Part shown: one piece after another, positions 7,708 to 15,630 of the stretch
How the letters are laid out: the number at the start of each line of letters is the position of its first letter
How positions within the stretch are numbered: position 1 is the first letter of the stretch
Assembly (NCBI RefSeq): GCF_900176595.1
Contig: NZ_LT838813.1
Span: 1,674,001 to 1,738,000, forward strand
Reading direction: 5' to 3'
Length of the DNA: 64,000 nucleotides
Source: Aquiflexum balticum DSM 16537
GTDB lineage: Bacteria > Bacteroidota > Bacteroidia > Cytophagales > Cyclobacteriaceae
Notes under the pieces: generated by a model
What the model was told of the DNA's origin: nothing
The model's input: only the letters and a program-made list of their open reading frames with translations
Database searches by the model: none
Position numbers and translations under genes: made by a program

Positions 7708-8391
7708 TTAAACAATAAAATTTAAAATGATAAAGAATGCAATCAGATTGATCAATAGGAACGATGAAATGGGGTTTCCCTTTTGAAATGATGCCTTCCG
7801 GAATATCAAATGTATCAGATAGCCAACTGCCAACCAACCAATGTAATTGGAAAGCGGTATTTCATTCATTTCCCAAGACCAAAAATCCAATTTCATGGCG
7901 ACAGGTTCAATCAAGAAATCTATCCCTACCATCAATCCTGCGCCCAAAGCTGCAGCCAACCAATTATTTTTGATTTTTTTGGAAAATAAATTACCGGTAA
8001 GGTAAACCAGCAACAACCAATTCACTCCAATCATAAGCGGCACTTCAAATAGTTGAATGCCCAGAACAGTGCCATACCGGTAGTTTCCAAAAGGGAATCC
8101 TGTATGTACTCCCAAAACTTCCGATCCATATCCAATAAGGAATGCCGAAATTGCAAAAAAACTGAAAGATTTATTCCAATCTGAATGAAATAGGACCAAT
8201 ATCCCCAAACTTAGCAGTAAATGGAAGGGTGTCATAATTTGAAAAAATGGTCTCAAATTCGGAATAGACATCCCAATGATTCCCACCAGATGAAAAATGA
8301 AAATAATAAATTTAAAAAGAGAGGCTCTTTTTTCCTGTATTTTCTGAAGATTTGTAAACACTGATATATTTTCTGTTTTGCTATAAGGCAT
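7708..8391 (-). CDS. cruF: Carotenoid 1',2'-hydratase CruF (DUF422 family)
   Basis: A 227-residue multi-spanning membrane protein with about six hydrophobic segments. The conserved stretch GYGSEVLGVHTGFPFGNY (residues 88-105) and the acidic IDFLIEPVA segment mark the CruF family, which hydrates the psi end of gamma-carotene or lycopene to a 1'-hydroxy group. This indicates that monocyclic carotenoids, such as deoxyflexixanthin or flexixanthin, are made. It is first in the cruF-crtZ-merR unit and divergent from the DUF4286 gene. The reaction specificity is inferred from the family and from the neighbouring cyclase, ketolase and hydroxylase. Confidence 0.85.
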   Translation of the reverse strand: MPYSKTENISVFTNLQKIQEKRASLFKFIIFIFHLVGIIGMSIPNLRPFFQIMTPFHLLLSLGILVLFHSDWNKSFSFFAISAFLIGYGSEVLGVHTGFPFGNYRYGTVLGIQLFEVPLMIGVNWLLLVYLTGNLFSKKIKNNWLAAALGAGLMVGIDFLIEPVAMKLDFWSWEMNEIPLSNYIGWLAVGYLIHLIFRKASFQKGNPISSFLLINLIAFFIILNFIV

Positions 8392-8426
8392 GTTCAGTGA
8401 ACGATTATGGAAGTAACAATGCTGAA

Positions 8427-8450
8427 TTTAACAACATGAACCTATATTTG
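8427..8450. promoter_or_regulatory. Possible control sites between cruF and the DUF4286 gene
   Basis: TTTAACAACATG (8427-8438) matches the crt operator half-site TTAAACAAAATG at 10 of 12 positions. A perfect TAnnTTTG box (TATATTTG, 8443-8450) points toward the plus-strand gene at 8495, but has no TTTG at the proper -33 distance. Both could be chance in A/T-rich DNA. Confidence 0.3.
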
Positions 8451-8494
8451 TTCCTACTTGAAAGCGACAAAAATAAAAATAAAACAAGAATAAT

Positions 8495-8800
8495 ATGATT
8501 TTATATAACGTAACTGTCAATATTGAAAAAGAATTCGAATTGGACTGGGTTAATTGGATGAAAGAAACCCATATCCCGGATGTGCTTGCCACAGGAATGT
8601 TTTTGGAAAACAGATTCTACAAAATATTGCATGAATCAGAAGATGGCAGTGCAAATTACTCTGTTCAATATTTTGCCGAATCCATGGAGAAAATCATCGA
8701 TTATCAAAATAATTATGCTCAAAAGCTTCAGGAGGATGTATCCATAAAGTTTCAGGATAAATTCGTCGTATTCCGGACCCTCCTTGAAACTGTGGAATAG
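8495..8800 (+). CDS. DUF4286 family protein
   Basis: A 101-residue soluble protein matching the DUF4286 pattern of Bacteroidota: an N-terminal YNVTVNIEKE strand, the W-containing DWVNWMKETHIPDVLATG segment and a ferredoxin-like alpha/beta composition ending in RTLLETVE. Its function is unknown. It starts 103 bases from the divergent cruF gene and is followed after 61 bases by tag on the same strand, so the two may be cotranscribed. No signal peptide or membrane segment is seen. Confidence 0.85.
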   Translation: MILYNVTVNIEKEFELDWVNWMKETHIPDVLATGMFLENRFYKILHESEDGSANYSVQYFAESMEKIIDYQNNYAQKLQEDVSIKFQDKFVVFRTLLETVE

Positions 8801-8861
8801 TTTCATTGCTTATTTCAATTTTCCTCTACCCATAAAACCTTAAATTGCGGTAAAAAAAGAA

Positions 8862-9452
8862 ATGGCCTCAGAACAAAAAACCGTTAAATTCCGCTGCCCT
8901 TGGTGTTTGGGCTTCGAGCAATATGTCAGATACCATGATGAAGAATGGGGAGTTCCTGTTTTTGATGACCAAAAACAATTTGAATTTTTGATTTTAGAAA
9001 GTGCGCAAGCAGGGTTGAGTTGGTCAACAATATTGAAAAAAAGAGAGGGTTACCGGAAAGCTTTTGCGGATTTTGATTACAGAATAGTGGCAGATCTGCC
9101 TGAAGGATATATTCAGGAGCTTTTACAAGACCCAAAAATTATTAGAAATCAGCTTAAAATCAGAGCTGCAATCAATAATGCCCAAAGGTTTATGGAAATC
9201 CAATCCGAATTCGGGAAATTTTCAGATTATATCTGGGATTTTGTGGACGGCAAACCGATCCAGAATAAATGGAAGGAGCTTTCCCAAGTGCCTGCCACTT
9301 CAGAGATTTCTGACAAATTATCCAAAGATCTCAAAAAAAGGGGATTTAAATTTTTAGGGAGCACCATAGTTTATGCACATATGCAGGCAACAGGACTTGT
9401 TAATGACCATTTAGTGGATTGTTGGAGACATAGAGAAGTTGGCGGAAATTAA
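8862..9452 (+). CDS. tag: DNA-3-methyladenine glycosylase I (Tag)
   Basis: Base-excision repair enzyme removing 3-methyladenine from alkylated DNA. The zinc-snap residues of the Tag family are all present with the standard spacing: Cys12 and His25 at the N-terminus (RCPWC ... YHDEEWG), and His183 and Cys187 at the C-terminus (NDHLVDCWRH). The conserved AQAGLSW motif lies near residue 50. The protein has 196 residues, which is typical. It follows DUF4286 by 61 bases. Downstream lies an inverted-repeat element instead of a simple terminator. Confidence 0.95.
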   Translation: MASEQKTVKFRCPWCLGFEQYVRYHDEEWGVPVFDDQKQFEFLILESAQAGLSWSTILKKREGYRKAFADFDYRIVADLPEGYIQELLQDPKIIRNQLKIRAAINNAQRFMEIQSEFGKFSDYIWDFVDGKPIQNKWKELSQVPATSEISDKLSKDLKKRGFKFLGSTIVYAHMQATGLVNDHLVDCWRHREVGGN

Positions 9453-9470
9453 TCGTGGACGGTTTAAAAA

Positions 9471-9668
9471 ATGTCCGATGACCGATGACCGATGAGAACT
9501 TGTAAAAAAACTTCAGACTTCTGCCCAAAACGAGAGAAAGCTGAAGTTATATTTATTAGATCATTTTATTATCAATCGACGCAATCCTAGGAGTAACTTT
9601 CCCTCAAAGTTCAGAATATAGTCTAATGCTTCAAATGAACCTTATAACTTTCATCGGTCATTGGACAT
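9471..9668. repeat. Intergenic inverted-repeat element with GACCGATGACCGATG core
   Basis: The left arm ATGTCCGATGACCGATGA (9471-9488) and the right arm TCATCGGTCATTGGACAT (9651-9668) are reverse complements at 17 of 18 positions and bound a 198-bp block. The left arm continues as a tandem repeat of the 7-mer GACCGAT. Inside lies a smaller hairpin, AACTTCAG (9509-9516) with CTGAAGTT (9541-9548). No reading frame is apparent. It fills most of the 270-base gap between tag and the next gene and resembles a decayed MITE-like or REP-like element. Confidence 0.6.
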
Positions 9669-9721
9669 CATTTTCTGAATTTATGATTCAATCATATTGT
9701 CAAATATCCAGAGATCTATTT

Positions 9722-10465
9722 TTACTTTACAGGAGTGTAGGCATCTTTATACCTGGTCCATATTTCATAAATAGGATTTCCGGTTGAACTGACTCCTGTA
9801 TGATGCCATTCCCCATCTATCAATTCATAATCAAAGCTCAAGCTTGCTCCGACTCTTGAATCGTCTCTTGAGAAGAATTCTATATTTTCTACATACTTCC
9901 CGTTTTCGGCAGTATATGTTCCTCCGCCAGTACCCATAAATTCCTTTGTGCCGGAGTTAAATGCAATCCACTGGAATCTGCCTCCGCTAAGTATTTTGAC
10001 TGTTCTCCTGTCTCCGGGGGTGCTCCTTGAAATTTCTCCGTCCCTTTTTCTTCCTGTAAATACCCAATTGGCAGTCAGGTCGTCTTTCTTTTCACTTACC
10101 TTTTCCCAAATTTCAACCAATGTCTGTCCCTGAATTTCAGCAGAAATCACCATTTTATTATCTCCCATGTCCATATTAAACACGGTTGTTTCTCCCACAG
10201 ATTCAGGTTTCATGGTAAAGAAATCAAGAATTTCCTGGTAAACATTTCCATTCAGCAAAAATTCACCGCCCCCAGCACCAACAAATTTATTAGTGCCTAC
10301 TTCTTTTGCTCCAAAAGAAAAATAACCATCCTGATAAATTTTTATATATTCTTCATTTATCATCGCTTTTCCATTTTGATGGGTCATTTTCCATGCTCCT
10401 TCAATAGATTGTGCAAATGACAACCCGGGCAACATCATGAATAGCAATACCAATATTTTTTTCAT
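9722..10465 (-). CDS. Secreted protein with two copies of a beta-rich domain, unknown function
   Basis: A 247-residue protein with a clear N-terminal signal peptide (MKKILVLLFMMLPGLSFAQS). The mature part is an internal duplication. Residues about 21-125 and 131-241 share the series [A/N]W-[K/V], DG/GG-[Y/R]F, GTxxFxGxGGG, [Y]xExIxFF, S-V-G and a closing [V/Y]EIW. The spacing suggests two small lipocalin-like beta barrels in tandem. I recognise no family function. It is expected in the periplasm or outer membrane. The gene stands alone, convergent with tag and divergent from the Rieske gene 20 to 50 bases away. A role in binding a small hydrophobic molecule would be a guess only. Confidence 0.7.
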   Translation of the reverse strand: MKKILVLLFMMLPGLSFAQSIEGAWKMTHQNGKAMINEEYIKIYQDGYFSFGAKEVGTNKFVGAGGGEFLLNGNVYQEILDFFTMKPESVGETTVFNMDMGDNKMVISAEIQGQTLVEIWEKVSEKKDDLTANWVFTGRKRDGEISRSTPGDRRTVKILSGGRFQWIAFNSGTKEFMGTGGGTYTAENGKYVENIEFFSRDDSRVGASLSFDYELIDGEWHHTGVSSTGNPIYEIWTRYKDAYTPVK

Positions 10466-10515
10466 AAGGAGTTTATGTTAGGTTTATGCTCGAATTTACC
10501 ATTTTCTATTCGCTT

Positions 10516-10836
10516 ATGAAAACCTTTGTACTAGGAGATAATAAAGAACAGGTATTGGAACTTATCCCTAATAAAAAAATCAAAACAGTTCAACTAGGAG
10601 CTACCAAAGTATGTGTGACAAGAGATGGAGAAGAATTTTTTGTTTTTGAAACTCTTTGCCCTCACAGAAAGGCTTCCTTGAACCAAGGTTTTATCAATGG
10701 TATGCAAGAGGTCGTGTGCCATTTGCACGAATATAGATTTGACCTGAGAACAGGTCAGGTTACTTCAGGAAGTTGTCCTGACCTCAAAATATTCCAATCT
10801 GAACTGACAGAAAATGGGCTGAAAATCCAAATATAG
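10516..10836 (+). CDS. Rieske [2Fe-2S] ferredoxin-like protein
   Basis: A small cytoplasmic electron carrier of about 106 residues. The two Rieske ligand motifs are complete: CPHRKA (Cys-x-His) and CHLHEYRFD (Cys-x2-His), as in the small subunits of nitrite reductase-type and ring-hydroxylating systems. A frame extension gives a start at 10486, but the ATG at 10516 (MKTFVLGDNKEQ) fits the family better. It has no adjacent oxygenase or reductase, so its partner is unknown. It converges with csaA and the stop codons are only a few bases apart. Confidence 0.85.
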   Translation: MKTFVLGDNKEQVLELIPNKKIKTVQLGATKVCVTRDGEEFFVFETLCPHRKASLNQGFINGMQEVVCHLHEYRFDLRTGQVTSGSCPDLKIFQSELTENGLKIQI

Positions 10837-10840
10837 GCAT

Positions 10841-11176
10841 CTAATGGAGTTTTGATCCATTCGGGACAATTTGGTCTGAAGTGGCAAGTACTACCTGTCC
10901 GGTACCGTCATCAAAACCTGTGACCAAAACCTCTGACATAAAATCCGCGATTTGCTTGGGAGCAAAATTACAAACACAGATAACTTGCTTACCTTTCAGT
11001 TCTTCAGGAGAGTATAAATCTCTGATTTGGGCAGAAGATTTTTTTACCCCCAACTGACCCAAATCTATCCAAAGTTTAAAGGCAGGTTTTCTGGTTTTTT
11101 CGAAAATTTCGGCACGAATTATCGTCCCTATTCTGATGTCAACTTTAGTGAAATCATTGAAGTCAATCGTTTGCAT
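10841..11176 (-). CDS. csaA: tRNA-binding domain protein, CsaA type
   Basis: A 111-residue OB-fold protein of the CsaA/EMAP-II-like tRNA-binding family. The sequence reads [16 protein letters not shown] near the start, then the conserved [18 protein letters not shown] block and VICVCNFAP. These proteins bind tRNA and have been described as secretion-associated chaperones in Bacillus. The frame is open upstream to 11287, but the ATG at 11176 (MQTIDFNDF) gives the normal family length and removes overlap with the divergent gene at 11250. Confidence 0.88.
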   Translation of the reverse strand: MQTIDFNDFTKVDIRIGTIIRAEIFEKTRKPAFKLWIDLGQLGVKKSSAQIRDLYSPEELKGKQVICVCNFAPKQIADFMSEVLVTGFDDGTGQVVLATSDQIVPNGSKLH

Positions 11177-11249
11177 TGATATAAATTTTTTATAACTTTG
11201 GAAACTTAGCTGAAAATTTTCAGTTATACCTAATAGACCTATATCGCAA

Positions 11250-11627
11250 ATGATTAAATCAACCAAAATTTCTTCAAAGGGCATCAAATCATTACCATTT
11301 TTAGGATTGTTTTGTCTTTTTTTGAGTTTTGCTTCTTTTGCACAAAATGAAAGGGACAGAAATATCCCGGATATGCCACGGAATATTGACGCTCCGAACC
11401 ATTTCGAAAATTCTGAATCAAGCGCTTTGGAACCAAAGACAGAAAATTTTCAAAAACAATCAGTTGCTCCTGCTCGCAATATTCAACAGTCAAATAATTT
11501 AAATCCTGTAAAGAAAGAACCTTCTATCTATAAAGAAGGAGGGGAGAAAGAAATGAGAAAAGAGGGAATGTCCACGCTTTCCTTTAATTTGTTTTTATAT
11601 ATCGTGGACAAATTCAAAGAAGATTAA
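11250..11627 (+). CDS. Small exported protein of unknown function
   Basis: A 125-residue protein with a hydrophobic signal segment ([19 protein letters not shown], about residues 14-32), then a low-complexity, charged and Asn/Pro/Lys-rich mature part, and a short hydrophobic patch near the end ([10 protein letters not shown]). I recognise no domain. It diverges from csaA and ends before a strong bidirectional terminator. It is a real-looking gene because of the signal peptide and the terminator, but its function is unknown. Confidence 0.55.
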   Translation: MIKSTKISSKGIKSLPFLGLFCLFLSFASFAQNERDRNIPDMPRNIDAPNHFENSESSALEPKTENFQKQSVAPARNIQQSNNLNPVKKEPSIYKEGGEKEMRKEGMSTLSFNLFLYIVDKFKED

Positions 11628-11654
11628 ATGCAAATACCTATAAACTTCAAATGA

Positions 11655-11682
11655 AAAAAGAGGCTGAGTGGCCTCTTTTTTT
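11655..11682. terminator. Bidirectional terminator between convergent genes
   Basis: The 10-bp perfect arms AAAAAGAGGC (11655-11664) and GCCTCTTTTT (11671-11680) enclose TGAGTG. A-run and T-run flanks allow it to work for both the gene ending at 11627 and the methyltransferase gene ending at 11690. Confidence 0.85.
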
Positions 11683-11689
11683 TATGGTA

Positions 11690-12226
11690 TTACTTCAAAA
11701 TATTCATTTTAACAGCGAAATCCCAAATTGCTATACCCATTGACACGGAAATATTAAGAGAGTGCTTGGTGCCAAGCTGCGGGATTTCAATAATATGATC
11801 ACTCAGTTTGATCACTTCTTCTTCTACTCCAAAGACCTCATTGCCAAAAACCAGTGCATATTTCAAATCTTTGTCAGGAATAAATTCATTCAAATTTGTG
11901 CTTTGATCTACTTGTTCAAATGCGCAAATCAAATATCCATCTGATTTCAGATAATCTATGGCCTCCTTTGTGGAGGCAAAATATCTCCATGAAACTGACT
12001 CCGTTGCCCCTAAGGCCGTCTTTTGGATTTCTTTGTGGGGAGGTTGACCAGTAATCCCGCAGAGGAGAATCTTTTCAACCAGAAAAGCATCGGAAGTTCT
12101 GAAGGCTGAACCCACATTATTGAGGCTTCTTACATTATCCAAAACGATAACTATAGGAGATTTTCTGACTTCTTTAAATTCCTCCACCGATAGCCGGTTG
12201 AGTTCATCCATGTTTAATTTTCTCAT
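11690..12226 (-). CDS. SpoU/TrmH-family RNA methyltransferase
   Basis: A 178-residue SAM-dependent 2'-O-methyltransferase of the SPOUT (trefoil knot) class. Motif 1 is VLDNVRSLNNVGSAFRTSDA with the catalytic Asn-Arg. The knot-forming motifs 2 and 3 are LVFGNEVFGV and IPQLGTKHSLNISVSMGIA. The target is tRNA or rRNA and cannot be fixed from sequence. It is divergent from mutS with an 85-base shared upstream region. Confidence 0.9.
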   Translation of the reverse strand: MRKLNMDELNRLSVEEFKEVRKSPIVIVLDNVRSLNNVGSAFRTSDAFLVEKILLCGITGQPPHKEIQKTALGATESVSWRYFASTKEAIDYLKSDGYLICAFEQVDQSTNLNEFIPDKDLKYALVFGNEVFGVEEEVIKLSDHIIEIPQLGTKHSLNISVSMGIAIWDFAVKMNILK

Positions 12227-12311
12227 GTGGTTTTGTTTCCCTTTCGATATCTTTTAATTTCAGGCTTTCAATGAATTCAAAATTAACATAAAGATTTAAT
12301 AAGGGGACAAA

Positions 12312-14924
12312 ATGGCCAAAGTGAAGGAAAAGGAAGTGAAAGAAACTCCCTTGATGAAACAATACAATGCCATCAAAGCCAAACATCCTGGGGCATTGTT
12401 GCTTTTTAGGGTTGGGGATTTTTATGAGACCTTCGGTGAAGATGCCGTGGTTGCTTCCAAGGTATTGGATATCGTTCTGACCAAAAGAGCCAATGGCGCA
12501 GCTTCACATATTGAATTGGCCGGATTTCCGCACCATTCTCTTGACACCTATCTTCCAAAGCTTGTCAGGGCCGGAAACAGGGTTGCCATTTGTGATCAAT
12601 TGGAAGACCCGAAAGAAGTCAAAGGAATAGTGAAAAGAGGGGTCACCGAATTGGTGACGCCAGGACTTTCATTCAATGATAACGTTCTCGACAAAAGAAA
12701 AAACAATTACCTGGCCTCAATTTATTTTGGCAAGGAAGTACTGGGAATTGCTTTTTTGGATTTGTCCACCGGTGAATTTATGTGTGCCGAAGGTTTACAG
12801 CCTTATATTGAGAAGCTTTTGCAGAGTTTTAGCCCATCGGAGGTAATCTATTCCAAATCTAACAAATCAAGGGCACAGGAGTTGCTGAAAGACCAATATA
12901 GCACCTTTCACTGTGAAGATTGGGTATTCCAATATGACTATACTTACGAAAAACTCACCAAACATTTTGAAACCAATAATTTGAAAGGTTTCGCCATTGA
13001 GAACCTTGAATATGGCATAGTGGCAGCAGGTGCAGTTTTGTATTATCTCGAAGAGACAGAACACAATGAAGTCAGGCATATTTCTTCCATTTCCCGGATT
13101 GCAGAGGAAAAATATGTGTGGTTGGACAAGTTCACAATCCGCAACCTGGAATTGGTATACCCTCAGCAAGAAGGGGGAATACCATTAATCAATATCCTCG
13201 ACCAAACTGTGACCCCTATGGGTTCAAGGATGATGAGAAAATGGCTTGTCCTGCCTCTCAAAGAAAAGGAACTCATCGAAGAAAGACTTCGGGTAGTGGA
13301 ATACTTTTTTGAAGAAGAAGAACTCAGGGAAGGTATTCTCGCTAATCTTAAACAAATAGGTGATTTGGAGAGACTGATCTCAAAAGTAGCGGTGGGAAGG
13401 ATCAATCCAAGGGAAATGAATCAGCTCAAAAAAGCGCTTAAAATTACTGTTCCCATCAAGACGGCACTTGAATCTTCTAAAAGTGAATCGCTCAAAAAAC
13501 TTGCTGACCGGATCAATGCTTGTCAATTCCTTCTTGAAAAAATAGATCGGGAATTACAGGAGGATGCTCCTATGCTTATCCATCAGGGCGGAATTATAAA
13601 ATCAGGCGTAGATGCTGATCTTGACGAATACAGAGGATTGGCCAATACCGGTAAAGATTTTCTCATCTCCATGCAGCAGCGGGAAGTTCAGCGAACTGGT
13701 ATTTCTTCATTAAAGGTAGCTTTCAATAAAGTCTTTGGGTATTATCTCGAAGTGACCAATTCCCATAAGGACAAAGTCCCACTGGAATGGATCAGAAAAC
13801 AAACCCTGGTCAATGCGGAAAGGTATATCACTCCGGAACTGAAAGAATATGAGGAAAAAATTCTGAACGCAGAAGAACGTATGATTGCCATAGAGCAAAA
13901 GTATTTTATGGCATTGGTGCAGGATGCAGCTGAATATGTCTCCCAAATCCAACAAAACGCTCGGGTCTTGGCTACTGTTGATTGCCTTTTATCATTCGCC
14001 TTTGTTGCAAAAAATAATAATTATTGTAAACCTAAGATTGCAGATACTGATTCCCTTGAAATCAAAGATGGAAGACATGCTGTAATTGAGAAGCAACTGC
14101 CTGTGGGAGAGCATTATGTTCCCAATGATATCTACCTTGACAACCAAAGCCAACAGATTATCATCATTACAGGTCCTAATATGGCCGGTAAATCAGCTTT
14201 GTTGAGGCAAACTGCCCTGATAGTCCTTATGGCACAAATGGGAAGTTTTGTTCCGGCCTCCTATGCCAGAATAGGTATCATTGACAAAGTCTTTACCCGA
14301 GTAGGTGCATCAGATAATCTTGCCAAGGGAGAATCCACATTTATGGTGGAAATGACAGAAACTGCCAGTATCTTAAACAACCTATCTGATCGGAGTTTGG
14401 TATTGATGGATGAAATCGGGCGGGGGACTTCCACTTATGATGGGATCTCCATAGCTTGGTCTATTGTAGAATTTTTGCACAACCATCCCAAATTCAGGGC
14501 AAAAACACTTTTTGCCACCCATTATCATGAACTCAATCAATTGGCTGATGATTTTCCTAAAATCAAAAACTTCAATGTATCTGTTAAGGAAGTCGGAAAC
14601 AAAGTGATATTCATGAGAAAATTAAAAGAAGGTGGAAGTGAACATAGTTTTGGTATACATGTAGCCCAGATGGCTGGAATGCCCAATCCTATCGTACTCA
14701 GGGCCTCTGAAATCATGGGGCATCTTGAAAAAGATAAGGCAATGAATGCTTCCAAAGATAAGATCAAAGATATGCCCAAGAATAATTACCAGCTCAGTCT
14801 ATTTGATTTGGATCCAAAATTCAAGGAAACCCAGGAAATGTTGGAAAATATAGATATCAATACCATTTCACCTATCGAGGCCTTGATAAAACTCAATGAG
14901 ATCAAGAAAAAATTGGAGAAGTGA
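12312..14924 (+). CDS. mutS: DNA mismatch repair ATPase MutS
   Basis: An 870-residue mismatch-recognition protein. The mismatch-wedge motif is at residues 36-39 (DFYE within GDFYETFGEDA). The connector, core and clamp domains follow. The C-terminal ATPase has Walker A GPNMAGKS at about residue 621, Walker B VLMDEIGRGTSTYDG and the ATHYHEL motif. The C-terminal end contains an SLFDLDP-like clamp-binding peptide. The start is supported by AAGGGG a few bases upstream of the ATG. Length and motifs are normal. It is followed by 317 bases holding only the tRNA promoter and leader. Confidence 0.97.
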   Translation: MAKVKEKEVKETPLMKQYNAIKAKHPGALLLFRVGDFYETFGEDAVVASKVLDIVLTKRANGAASHIELAGFPHHSLDTYLPKLVRAGNRVAICDQLEDPKEVKGIVKRGVTELVTPGLSFNDNVLDKRKNNYLASIYFGKEVLGIAFLDLSTGEFMCAEGLQPYIEKLLQSFSPSEVIYSKSNKSRAQELLKDQYSTFHCEDWVFQYDYTYEKLTKHFETNNLKGFAIENLEYGIVAAGAVLYYLEETEHNEVRHISSISRIAEEKYVWLDKFTIRNLELVYPQQEGGIPLINILDQTVTPMGSRMMRKWLVLPLKEKELIEERLRVVEYFFEEEELREGILANLKQIGDLERLISKVAVGRINPREMNQLKKALKITVPIKTALESSKSESLKKLADRINACQFLLEKIDRELQEDAPMLIHQGGIIKSGVDADLDEYRGLANTGKDFLISMQQREVQRTGISSLKVAFNKVFGYYLEVTNSHKDKVPLEWIRKQTLVNAERYITPELKEYEEKILNAEERMIAIEQKYFMALVQDAAEYVSQIQQNARVLATVDCLLSFAFVAKNNNYCKPKIADTDSLEIKDGRHAVIEKQLPVGEHYVPNDIYLDNQSQQIIIITGPNMAGKSALLRQTALIVLMAQMGSFVPASYARIGIIDKVFTRVGASDNLAKGESTFMVEMTETASILNNLSDRSLVLMDEIGRGTSTYDGISIAWSIVEFLHNHPKFRAKTLFATHYHELNQLADDFPKIKNFNVSVKEVGNKVIFMRKLKEGGSEHSFGIHVAQMAGMPNPIVLRASEIMGHLEKDKAMNASKDKIKDMPKNNYQLSLFDLDPKFKETQEMLENIDINTISPIEALIKLNEIKKKLEK

Positions 14925-15093
14925 GTAGCAAAACAATCCAAAATCGATTTGGAATAAAATTATCTGGTTAGTCTTTTGTTCGCTTTGTTGACAATTTGAA
15001 AATTAACTTGCCCAATCTATTTTGATTAATGGACTGATTATCAATTTGGAAAATCTGAGTCATGGGAATAAACAAATTTTTTGATGGTTGCTT

Positions 15094-15124
15094 TTTGCAT
15101 ATTTCAAAAACTGCTTTACCTTTG
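15094..15124 (+). promoter_or_regulatory. Promoter of the tRNA-Gly/tRNA-Leu operon
   Basis: TTTG (15094-15097) is followed after exactly 19 bases by TACCTTTG (15117-15124), a perfect TTTG-N19-TAnnTTTG promoter. The expected start near 15131 lies upstream of both tRNA genes. The rest of the 14925-15241 gap holds only the tRNA-Gly fragment described separately. Confidence 0.8.
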
Positions 15125-15175
15125 CACACACAAAAGACGAAGATGTAAGGTCATCGGCTTGATTTAATGAAAAAT

Positions 15176-15222
15176 GCGAGAGTAGTTCATCCATGATAGC
15201 TATCGGGAGGTAGATCTCAACC
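15176..15222 (+). pseudogene. Truncated tRNA-Gly copy interrupted in the D-loop
   Basis: GCGAGAGTAGTTCA (15176-15189) matches the first 14 bases of the intact tRNA-Gly at 13 positions. After a 19-base insertion containing GATAGCTATC, the segment GGTAGATCTCAACC (15209-15222) matches its continuation GGTAGAGCACGACC at 11 of 14. No anticodon or T arm follows. It lies in the transcribed leader of the operon. Confidence 0.55.
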
Positions 15223-15241
15223 GCAAATTGAAATAATGAAT

Positions 15242-15314
<73 letters not shown>

Positions 15315-15317
15315 CAA

Positions 15318-15339
15318 AAAGCCCTTGAAAAAGGGCTTT
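15318..15339 (+). terminator. Hairpin after tRNA-Gly
   Basis: The arms AAAGCCCTT and AAGGGCTTT close a GAAA tetraloop. It lies between the tRNA-Gly and tRNA-Leu genes, so it is either a partial terminator or a processing signal. Confidence 0.6.
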
Positions 15340-15377
15340 GCTGTTTAAAAGTAAAATATACTCTAGCAGTAGAGTAA

Positions 15378-15461
15378 GCCGGGATGGTGGAATAGGTAGA
15401 CACGCAAGACTTAAAATCTTGTGGCTTCACGGCCGTGCGGGTTCGATTCCCGCTCCTGGTA
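15378..15461 (+). tRNA. tRNA-Leu (TAA anticodon)
   Basis: An 84-base class II tRNA. The acceptor stem is GCCGGGA/TCCTGGT. The anticodon loop CTTAAAA has TAA at 15412-15414. There is a long variable arm (GTGGCTTCACGGCCGT) and the T arm GCGGG-TTCGATT-CCCGC. No CCA is encoded. Confidence 0.95.
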
Positions 15462-15465
15462 CTTA

Positions 15466-15493
15466 AAAGTCGCTCAAAAGGCGGCTTTTTTTG
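15466..15493 (+). terminator. Terminator of the tRNA operon
   Basis: The arms AAAGTCGC (15466-15473) and GCGGCTTT (15481-15488) pair with one G-T pair and are followed by a T-run. Confidence 0.75.
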
Positions 15494-15560
15494 TTTTATA
15501 TCGATAATTGTTAAGTTTCTTTGCCACATTCATGGATGTAAAAATTCATTTCACTTTTTA

Positions 15561-15584
15561 TTTGATTCCCCGTACCTGGTACTT
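15561..15584 (+). repeat. Imperfect copy of the tRNA-Leu 3' end
   Basis: This 24-base stretch ends in CCTGGTACTT and matches the tRNA-Leu 3' end plus flank (15442-15464) in 20 of 24 aligned columns. It lies about 100 bases beyond the tRNA and upstream of the Fic gene. It could be an attachment-site remnant or the tail of a lost tRNA-Leu gene. Confidence 0.5.
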
Positions 15585-15630
15585 CTGATTTTGAATAATT
15601 TAGGACTTATCAATTCTTATCAATATAAAC

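Noticed and set aside
14925-15060. The TCCAAAATCGATTTGGA palindrome just after mutS as a terminator.
   Set aside because: The stem is short and A/T-rich and no T-run follows, so termination is not supported.
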